A stretch of 64,000 nucleotides of DNA from Plazaster borealis (Eukaryota; Echinodermata; Asteroidea; Forcipulatida; Labidiasteridae): positions 39,704,234-39,768,233 of the forward strand of contig CM037472.1 of the NCBI GenBank assembly GCA_021014325.1, written 5' to 3'. The notes beneath the pieces are model-generated. The model was not told the origin of the DNA. It did no database searches and saw only the letters and a program-made list of their open reading frames with translations. This document shows, piece by piece, positions 34,565 to 43,394 of this stretch. Made by a program: the position numbers and the translations under genes. Positions within the stretch are counted from its first letter, which is position 1; every line of letters begins with the position of its first letter.

Positions 34565-35442
34565 CACTGCAGTCTTCTCCCTTCCTTCCTCCTGTCCCTC
34601 TTCTATCATCTTCAGTCTGTCTGTTTCCCTTCCTTCCTCCTGTCCCTCTTCTATCATCTTCAGTCTGTCTGTTTCCCTTCCTTCCTCCTGTCCCTCTTCT
34701 ATCATCTTCAGTCTGTCTGTTTCCCTTCCTTCCTCCTGTCCCTCTTCTATCATCTTCAGTCTGTCTGTTTCCCTTCCTTCCTCCTGTCCCTCTTCTATCA
34801 TCTTCAGTCTGTCTGTTTCCCTTCCTTCCTCCTGTCCCTCTTCTATCATCTTCAGTCTGTCTGTTTCCCTTCCTTCCTCCTGTCCCTCTTCTATCATCTT
34901 CAGTCTGTCTGTTTCCCTTCCTTCCTCCTGTCCCTCTTCTATCATCTTCAGTCTGTCTGTTTCCCTTCCTTCCTCCTGTCCCTCTTCTATCATCTTCAGT
35001 CTGTCTGTTTCCCTTCCTTCCTCCTGTCCCTCTTCTATCATCTTCAGTCTGTCTGTTTCCTTCCTTCCTCCTGTCCCTCTTCTATCATCTTCAGTCTGTC
35101 TGTTTCCCTTCCTTCCTCCTGTCCCTCTTCTATCATCTTCAGTCTGTCTGTTTCCCTTCCTTCCTCCTGTCCCTCTTCTATCATCTTCAGTCTGTCTGTT
35201 TCCCTTCCTTCCTCCTGTCCCTCTTCTATCATCTTCAGTCTGTCTGTTTCCCTTCCTTCCTCCTGTCCCTCTTCTATCATCTTCAGTCTGTCTGTTTCCC
35301 TTCCTTCCTCCTGTCCCTCTTCTATCATCTTCAGTCTGTCTGTTTCCCTTCCTTCCTCCTGTCCCTCTTCTATCATCTTCAGTCTGTCTGTTTCCCTTCC
35401 TTCCTCCTGTCCCTCTTCTATCATCTTCAGTCTGTCTGTTTC
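34565..35442 (+). repeat. ERH: 48-bp pyrimidine-rich minisatellite between the two ERH terminal exons, 18 copies
   Basis: The unit contains CCCTTCCTTCCTCCTGTCCC, TCTTCTATCATCTTCAG and TCTGTCTGTTT. In the sense direction each unit resembles a 3' splice site (pyrimidine tract, TATCAT branch-like, TTCAG). Copies are nearly identical; one, near 35058, lacks a C and shifts the frame. Three long open frames on plus and two on minus arise only because 48 is a multiple of three. Confidence 0.95.
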
Positions 35443-35511
35443 GTGGCTGAGGTTTAATTGTGTATTATTTTCTTCTTAAGATTGATTGTGTTTTTTCTCT
35501 TGTAATTTCAG

Positions 35512-35605
35512 ATTTGATAGGAAGACAACATCGTATCGTCCGCACAACAAAGACTTCTTCAAGGAGCAAATTTACAAGCAGCTTAAGGAGCAGGCAAGCA
35601 GATAG
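35512..35605 (+). CDS. ERH: alternative, diverged terminal exon of ERH
   Basis: TTTCAG|A opens an exon of 94 bp, the same length and phase as the canonical last exon (33629-33722). It is a clear paralogue: VFDRKTTSYRPHNKDFFKEQ then IYKQLKEQASR, against [20 protein letters not shown] then [11 protein letters not shown]. Joining exon 3 to either gives an intact protein, so these would be mutually exclusive terminal exons, each with its own stop. The second form loses the conserved Trp and the hydrophobic YVLL face. It has a long 3' region with an AATAAA at 37017-37022. Whether both are used is not shown by the sequence. Confidence 0.85.
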
Positions 35606-37022
35606 ATGTTGATCACATCAGGCCTTACCTGTCTACAAATTCTTCCTGGCCGATGTTTTAACCGCAATGTATGTCCACTTTTACAACCGGTGGCCATTTC
35701 ACTTTCGTATTGAACTTTGGTTTACCAATTGCTAGTAAGCATTAAGCATGAAAAGTTCAGAAATGTTTTGCTTAGTAGGAGTGAGTTACCTGCTAAAAGA
35801 CCTTATGGATCATATTCATTACTGCTACCTGGATTATTTTAGCTTAGTGGGTTATCTTGTTTAGTGCTTTTTTCTGCTTGGCATGTATTAAAGTGAGTAA
35901 GGATCCTGGTAACTCACCCAAGCGAGTGACATTGTTGTATTCAAAAACAAAATCTCTCAATATTGTCTTGATCCCCAGAGAGACTTTGACTATTGATAAT
36001 TTTGTTTTTCTGAAGGTATGCCAAGTACTTTGAAATAGACTGGAAAGTCTGTGTATCCCAAGTTAATTTGATGCTCAACAATTGATTGAAGAGGCCTTTG
36101 TTGTGGTACCAAGCTGTAAGATAACTTTTGTACATAATTTTTTACACTTCAACCTATGTGTTATTCCTGTAGAACCACTGGTAGCAAACTAGATGTTAAT
36201 TTTCGGCAGTATTTTTTAAAAATTTTTTCCCTCCGTTGTATGTAGTCGGTCGTTGGATCATTTTGGAGAACTATAAACTGGTTATTGACAAAAATCATGT
36301 TGGATTTTTATTTTCTTTTTTAAAATTTAAATTGACTGAATATTGCCTGAAATTATCAAGTACCAAACACAGAATCAGATTTGTGATGTAAATCTAATAA
36401 TTCATAGTGGCTCATGTTTTCAATACTTGCTTGGACTTTCAATCTTTGATAACTGTTTAAGTTTAAATTGGACATTCATTTTGCTAATTATTCTGAAGTA
36501 TCAGATAATGCAAACAAGTTTTTAGTGTAAAGTTATTGTTAGTCATATAGTATCATTTTGGATATCAGTAAATCTTTGGAGACCATTTGCTTCTGTTTTA
36601 CAATCACCATATGCTCAGACATGGCTAATTCTTGTTATTTAACTCATTCTTTTCTAGTAAAAAAGACTGAGTGAATCAAATTATACACAAATTGTGTCCT
36701 GTTTTGAAAATAATGTAAGATGGGGACTTGTAAATTCATGATATGGCTTTTACTATGGGCATTCTTGGTTGAACTGAAGTGGGTTAATTTTAGCGGCCAT
36801 TTGTGGCCGTTTTTCAATTTGGGCACCATCCACTTGTGGCCACTATGGTTGCTGAAGTATTAACATGACATTGACTTTGTGTGCAAAGTGACATTTTTAA
36901 TTTATCAGTTTTCTTTGCTGAATTGTCTGTGTTACTTTGGAGTTTAGTTGTAGCAATCTAAGTTGGTGTTTCTGTAGATTTCATTGTTAGTATTTTAGTG
37001 TAGCATAGTCGTGTTGAATAAA
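35606..37022 (+). promoter_or_regulatory. ERH: probable ERH 3' UTR with poly(A) signal
   Basis: AT-rich, non-coding sequence follows the stop of the alternative exon and ends in GTTGAATAAACTAC; AATAAA is at 37017-37022. The 1.4-kb interval has no exon I recognise. Confidence 0.55.
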
Positions 37023-37194
37023 CTACTTCTTTTATAAACTTTAAATGGACAGAACAATTGTTTTGTTGTCTGTTGTGCCTGGAATCAGTTTTGTAAAAAT
37101 TGAGTAAGGTAAAAGAAAAAGCCATTTTGATTGAATATCATTGAAAGTCAGGAATGAACCAAAACATCCCCGTACAAAACATTTTACAGATCTA

Positions 37195-37640
37195 TTTTTC
37201 TCAGAATGATGTCATCGGATGATTTGGATGTTGACAAACTTTGCCCCGGAAGGTTGTTGAATACAATGGCAATTTGCACCATTTTAACGTGAGGTTAGAG
37301 ACTTGTATTTTTCCCCCACTCATGAGGACTCTATCTATTGGAAAATGAGTACATCACAAAATTAAATTTGAGATTTCCCTTGCTCTAAAGCACATGTGTA
37401 ACATTGGTAATGACAAACCTGTGAACGTTTAAGCTCAATTGGTCATTGGAGTCGCAAGAAAAAAAGTGGGAAAAACCTTAAATGTGTTCACTGTTTTCAA
37501 ACATTGAGTTTTTGACTTGCAAGATCAAAACATTGTTTTACTCATTTCTCAAAAAATATTGCATTTCAAGCAAAAATAGTTCAAAGGGAGTTTCCCACAA
37601 TGACCATCTTTATACCATGTAAATTTTGTGCAGATCTGTG
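37195..37640. repeat. two repeat fragments upstream of CHURC1
   Basis: 37195-37390 is a copy of the repeat at 24130-24470. 37395-37640 is a partial member of the TTTGGTAAT MITE family (CATTGGTAATGACAAACCTG, CTCAATTGGTCATTGGAGTC, AAAGGGAGTTTCCCACAATG). The CHURC1 promoter and 5' UTR must lie between here and 37816. Confidence 0.6.
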
Positions 37641-37815
37641 AACATTTATATTTTTACTCTTGCCAATGTTAATTGGTTGGCCATAAATGATCCCACGGTG
37701 GCGCTATTTCAAAACAACGTACAGACAGGAAATAATCACAGACAATAACTCTGCTGCATGCTGTGTTCAACGTGCAAAGTTCTGCAAGTACTCCTTTAAT
37801 AAATACAAATGCAAG

Positions 37816-40174
37816 ATGTGTGTTGGATGTGTCAAAGTGAAGTGTCCAGACAGGGTAAGTTTGCTCAGATTTATCATAATATACTACCACAGTAATCCAT
37901 GTTGAACCTTTTATATAAATAAACTATAGTCGAAAAAATGCATCACTCTATATCTATTAACTAAATAGTAAAAAGTCCTATTATTAAAGCTTTCATTTTC
38001 AGACCGCGTGTTTGCCATCCTGTAGTTGGGGGGGGGGGGTGGGGGGAGTACTAGAGTACTAGAGTGTACTGTAGTAGTGTGGCAAAGGGTTCACCACACA
38101 CTAGTGGGGCTGCGAGAGGGGTGTGAAGTTTTGCCTGATTTTATCAAATCCAAACATATATACACAGAAATGATAATTTATTTACAAACTGACTTATGCT
38201 TAATAATATACTTAACTTCTACTTCTACTTCTACGGGGGTTCTCATCAAAGCCTGTTCAGCATCTAGATGATGAGGGAACGGTGTGTGGTGCTTCCAGTA
38301 GTGGACACTAAAAATGTGCTCTTGCGTTTTTATTGTCTTATACAGGTGCAATTTTGATTGGTGCAAGTAAAACTTATTAAAGAAAGGAGGTTCTTTGAAA
38401 ATAAAAACACATGCCAACCACTATGCAGTATGCTGTTGTGCTATATAGCCCCCAGGGGCGGGGAAGTCCTAGTGTAGTAGTAGTAGTACTAGACCCTGTA
38501 CTGGGGCACTGTGCTGCTCGCTTTTGACGGTCGTACCATCCATACAGTATGACCTATGACTTATGACTACAATTACAGCAGCTATTCAAGTAAAGATATT
38601 TTTAAAAATTAAAAAATTGTGATAAATTTTGTATTGAATTTTTTTTCTTCTTGTTTAATCAGGGAAGTCTCTGCTTGGAAAATGGGTCTTACCTTTTCAA
38701 TTTCCAGGAATGTACAAGTTGTCATAGCAGGCAAGTCATCAAAATCCTAAACAAGCACACAGACACAGAGGAAGATGGGGAAGAGACTGTGATGTATCAC
38801 CGTGAGTATCACTATGACTGTAACTACAACTATCACCACAAGTATCACTGCAACTGTCACTACAACTATCACCACAAGTATCACTGCAACTGTCACTACA
38901 ACTATCACCACAAGTATCACTGCAACTGTCAGTGTCACTTTACAAACTGTCACTACAACTGTCAGTGTCACTATACAAACTGTCACTACAACTGTTACTA
39001 CAAAATTGAATCTTTCACCAATTTTTTCCTGGACATGACGTTACCACAAACCTTAATAGACTGACCAGTGACAATACTGTAATGATGTGATAAATGTCTC
39101 TGCCCTTGCTACATTGATATCAACCAAGTTGCAAATATCCAATCAGCATAAATTCTTTATAAGAAATAACCAGTCGCAGTTTACTCCCCACATGGCCTTT
39201 GGGCTTTAAATTGATTTCTGCTACGTACATAAAACTGTTTTGCAAACTGTTAAGAAATTTTGTTACTCCATGATTGAAACTTGGCTCATATCAAGTTAAG
39301 GGGTACCAATGCCATAACCAAGGGGGTATGTTACTGGTCTAGGGTACTATTTTATCTCTATTAAAGAGTGTCAGTTTGAAATGATAATTCCCACTGTTTA
39401 TCTTCTGCAGATGTTTGTGCAGTCTGTGAACATCTTATAGCTGAACATCAGTATGAGTTTAGAATAGATGGTGAATATCAGGTAAGAATAGCGCCTTAGC
39501 CTCAAGCAGATGCAGGTATTTGGCATTGTGTACTTGCACTCAATTCACAATTACTCTTAATTGAAGAATGCTGCTTTGCCCTATCGGTGTATGCAGCTTG
39601 ACTATTCTGTTGATAAGTGAACTGTAACTCCACTCCCACCACACAAACTGGTTCCAGTGATTGCCGGAAGTCCACTGTAAGCCACGCCCACTTCACACAA
39701 ACTGGTTCCAGAGTGATTGCCGGAAGTCCACTGTAAGCCACGCCCACTGTAAACAAACTAGCTCCAGTGATTGCCAGAAGCCCATAGGAAATGCACTGAG
39801 CTAGATTTTCTTTGATGGTTTATGTATGAATAATATCAGTTTCGGACTTGCCTTTTACAACTCTTTGACAATGAAATGAGTGACGTTTGGTAAAAATGAC
39901 AAATTAATGAAGGGTTTGGCACAAAATTGTCATAGTTTACAATACACCGAATACATAATTTATCATTTGAACCATTTCAGTTTGACTTCAAGATTTTATT
40001 GGTTTCTTCTTTGTTTGAAATAAATCAAATGATTTTCAAAATTGTTTTGTTACCTTTATGGTCTATTTGTTTATTTTACAGGAATACTCCATGGTTTGTA
40101 TTCTGTGTGGTAGAGCACAAGACACTAGGAGCATCATGCCCGCAGATCCAGGTAAACAGATGCACTTGTTCTGA
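37816..40174 (+). CDS. CHURC1: Churchill domain protein, zinc-binding
   Basis: Four exons: 37816-37854, 38663-38801, 39411-39481, 40082-40174, joining to 113 residues (human 112). The start MCVGCVKVKCPDR is followed by GSLCLENGSYLFNFQECTSC, then EEDGEETVMYH, HVCAVCEHLIAEHQYEF, QEYSMVCILCGRAQDTRSIM and the end PADPGKQMHLF. This matches Churchill throughout, with the zinc ligands in place (MCxxC, CTSC, HVCAVCEH, CILC). Churchill is an unusual multi-zinc protein linked to FGF-induced transcription and neural induction in vertebrates. The last exon reads through an internal GGTAAAC; stopping at TGA gives the family's QM(T/H)LF ending, so no further exon is needed. The 3' ends of exons 2 and 4 are each part of a tandem array. 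AATAAA at 40919-40924 is a candidate poly(A) signal. Confidence 0.95.
38795..39002 (+). repeat. CHURC1: 36-bp tandem array growing from the CHURC1 exon 2 donor
   Basis: Units of exactly 36 bp start at 38795, 38831, 38867 and 38903, then shorter variants to about 39000. The first unit is the real junction TATCACC|GTGAGTATCAC. In the later ones the same position reads TATCACCACAAGTATCAC, so the GT donor is replaced by AC. The array therefore descends from the exon 2/intron 2 boundary. Its open frame (YHHKYHCNCHYN-type) is a by-product. Confidence 0.88.
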
Positions 40175-40500
40175 TGCTCAGCTGGGATGAACCAAAAACA
40201 ACCAATGCTTGAACAGATCTATATAGAATGGTGACCTGGGTTTTAAACATCCACTTGTTCTGATGCTCAGCTGGGATGGACCAAAAACAACCAATGCTTG
40301 GACAGATCTATATAGAATGGTGACATGGGTTTTATACATCCACTTGTTCTGATGCTCAGCTGGGATGGACCAAAAACAACCAATGCTTGAACAGATCTAT
40401 ATAGAATGGTGACATGGGTTTTATACATCCACTTGTTCTGATACTCAGCTGGGATGGACCAAAAACAACCAATGCTTAGACAGATCTATATAGAATGGTG
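40162..40500 (+). repeat. CHURC1: 89-bp tandem array containing the CHURC1 stop region, 3.8 copies
   Basis: CACTTGTTCTGATGCTCAGC, the last codons plus TGA of CHURC1, begins at 40163 and recurs at 40252, 40341 and 40430, an exact 89-bp period. The copies differ by only a few bases. Translation ends at the first TGA, so the array would lie in the 3' UTR. Confidence 0.9.
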
Positions 40501-40589
40501 ATTGTGCACAGAAGTGATGCTACAAACATTGTACATAATGACGAATATGCAGACAGAATTGCACCCAATGAAATGAGGGAATACATTCA

Positions 40590-41072
40590 AACCCTCCTAC
40601 TGTCTGACCATTCGACATCATCCACAGAAAGTAAGTGGAGATTGGCGACCAAGGGAAGAATTCTGAGCAGCGCTATGAAATTGAGCCCCGTTTGGGTAGT
40701 TTGGGCTAAGAAGTAGGCACTGATAGATTTCCAAGAGTGCATGAAAGTACAATAATTACCAATTTTGAAATGAATATCACGAGGAATGCAGAATTTGGAC
40801 ACCAATATAAACAATTTATCTGCAGTTATTAAATATTGTATAACTAATATGTTTATTGTAACAATAGACGTTTTTACACACATCATCTGTACACTGTACA
40901 GTTTTTTTATATCAAAAAAATAAACATGCTAAAGATTAAATAATTTGTTTGTTAGTTGTGTATTATTTCTGACATGAAGTTGTGTCAATGATTTAATGTG
41001 TGTGTTATTAGAGAAACATTTTCCTTGATGCGATAAAATAAGATTTTAGGACAATTTACAGGAAGATCTTGT
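40590..41072. other. CHURC1 3' flank
   Basis: ACCCTCCTACTGTCTGACCA at 40591 resembles the end of the MITE family seen complete at 43937-44112. The rest is AT-rich with an AATAAA at 40919-40924. A 73-codon open frame at 40495-40716 has no family match and starts inside the 89-bp array, so I do not call it a gene. Confidence 0.45.
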
Positions 41073-41114
41073 TTGATAAAATCAAGCGAACAACTTCAGC
41101 AGCACTTAGTTTTA

Positions 41115-41645
41115 TTTGCAGCATGTACACATTTCAATGTCAGCATGTACACATATCAGCATGTACACATGTCAGCATGTACACATGTCAGCATGTACAC
41201 ATGTCAGCATGTACACATGTCAGCATGTGATCATGTCAGCATGTGGACACACATGTCGGCAAGTACACATGTCATCATACACACATGTCAGCACGTACAC
41301 ATGTCAGCATGTGGACATATCAGCATGAACACATGTCAGCATGTGGACATGTCAGCATGTACACATGGCAGCATGTACACATGGCAGCATGTACACACAG
41401 CAACATACACATGTACACACAGCAGCATACACATGTCAGCATGTGATCATGTCAGCATGTGGACACACATGTCGGCAAGTACACATGTCATCATATATAT
41501 GTCAGCACGTACACATGTCATGCACAGATGTCAGCATGTGGACATATCAGCATGTACACATGTCAGCATGTGGACATGTCAGCATGTACACATGGCAGCA
41601 TGTACACACGGCAGCATACACATATCAGCATGTACATTTCTTTGT
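41115..41645. repeat. 16-bp minisatellite (ACACATGTCAGCATGT)
   Basis: About 30 copies of a unit such as ACACATGTCAGCATGT with variants (ATGGCAGC, GGACATATCAGC, GATCATGTCAGC), organised into a higher-order block that is itself repeated (41225-41420 and 41440-41640). Open frames rich in His-Met-Ser-Ala come from the repeat. Confidence 0.92.
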
Positions 41646-41829
41646 GAGTACACATTGATATTTTTAAAACAAAAGCAAACAATTTTTTTCTGAAAGTTGG
41701 AAAAAACAAGCCAAGGTTATTTTCCGAAACATCTTAAAGGAAATTTTAAAATTATTTTAAATGTTCTTTTGAAAAGAATATGGAATGAAAAATACTCGTC
41801 CTAAAAGTATTAATGCTAAAAAAGGAACA

Positions 41830-42294
41830 GGTGCTACAACCTGCTTACCAACCAAAATAACTTGCACTATAAATGCAAAAAGTGGTAGGGCCCTGACATT
41901 TTGACTGAATCAGAGCATTTCTCAAAGGCTATAGTGGCTAAGGCTGTGGCTGAGTGTGGGCACAATCAATCCAATCAAGCCACAGTGCGGCTGAATGAGG
42001 GCACAATCAATCCAATCATGCCACAGCCGCAGCTGATAATTCAGACTCGGCCTAAACCTACATTCTGCTAGGGTTGTAATGTTGGGCCATTACCACTTTT
42101 TACATTTAAACAAATACCAAGAATCTTTTCCTGGACCCAAAGTCCAAAAGTTGTCTGTCCAGGGTTTGATTTCACAAGCTAAGATTGATCTTAATTGCCA
42201 AGCAAAAGTGTGATGTCACAATACAAATCACTATGGTAATACTGACAACTCATCTCAAGATGAATCTTACTTATTGCTTTGTGAAATCGGCCCC
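41830..42294. repeat. two MITE copies between CHURC1 and TRMT6
   Basis: 41830-42107 belongs to the CTGCTTACCAACC family (CAACCTGCTTACCAACCAAA; CTGCTAGGGTTGTAATGTTG) with an inserted direct repeat of a GGGCACAATCAATCCAATCA segment. 42170-42294 belongs to the GATTTCACAAAG / GTGAAATCGGCCCC hairpin family. Confidence 0.65.
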
Positions 42295-43394
42295 CTGGAG
42301 CTGTCCCTAAATCCATCACAATCCTTCAGACTACAGTACCTCAGAATGTTTGATACGATTAGGTTACCTGGTTTGGCTGTGCAACAATAACTCCATCAAA
42401 CTCAAGTAAGACAAGGCATTGGTTTAGGGTGGATATAAAGGCAGTGAATGAGATTATAGTATGCTCAATGGGTGACTTTGGGGTTTATAACTCTATGGGG
42501 ACACTTGGTGGCAGCAGACATTCCAGGTAATTTCCCATTGTTTGTGTACATATGCACATGTGCATATTCCCAAGCTCAATGAATTCCTTTGGTTCGCCTG
42601 CTGTCACCTGACATCTCTGATATTCTTTCATTACATACAGCTCATTCAGCAGACAACATTGCTTTAATACATTAGGCCTACTGGTCAGGAAAATAAGGAC
42701 TATGGACTGAGTTGCAGCTTTTTCATTGGTCATCCTCATAGGCCATTATGCCTGTCATTTAGTATTGATCTGTTTTGTCCATTGCTAACATAGAGGGCAA
42801 AGGTATGGTACAGTAGAAACAGATGATAATCACAGCATTCTTATGGTTATATTTCTATGAGACGTTTACACAGTGGGCACAGACCTGAAATTTCATAGAA
42901 AAAAAGCAACTTCCATAATTTAGTATATGAGGCAATTTACAGGAAACCAGTTAATGGAAAACTTCAAGAAAAGAGACATCAACAACTCATATTTCAGTGA
43001 ATTTTGGGAGATAGTAAGACAATGTAAGAAACATGTGTCGTGCTTCTAAAGTGTTCCTTTTGCATGTAGTGAAGTTGGTTGCCTCAAAGTTACCTGTGGA
43101 AATTGCCTCATGTGACAAGGCCCTAACTCCCTTGTCTAAGTTAACACCATGTTATGGTAACTCAGCAACCAAACTATTGGACTCTGATTATTGTGGTAAA
43201 CCTGATCCCATGTAAAGCATACTCAGTTTACCCAATGCAGTCCTCAGTCCAATACCATTCAGTAACTCAACACCTAAATTGTTGGTCTCTGATTATGGTG
43301 GTATACCTGATCCCATGGAAAGCATAATAAGTCCACTAGTGCAGTCGTCAGGCTAACAGAATCAAACAATATCATGCGATTGGAATTTGATGGG
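42295..43394. other. TRMT6 3' flank, no gene seen
   Basis: No supported exon. Around 43080-43350 a diverged direct repeat of about 125 bp is visible (ACTCTGATTATTGTGGTAAA / TCTCTGATTATGGTGGTATA; CCTGATCCCATG in both). The TRMT6 3' UTR should begin just below 43395. Confidence 0.5.

Noticed and set aside
34487..35479. Long open frames (300+ codons in all three plus frames, others on minus) over 34.5-35.5 kb
   Set aside because: They come from 18 nearly identical 48-bp repeats with no stops; no start, domain or splice support.
40495..40716. Possible fifth CHURC1 exon or a small gene (73 codons)
   Set aside because: Exon 4 already ends with the family's QMxLF-stop; the frame starts inside the 89-bp array and contains a MITE end.
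41073..41693. 206-codon His/Met/Ser frame
   Set aside because: It is a product of the 16-bp minisatellite.
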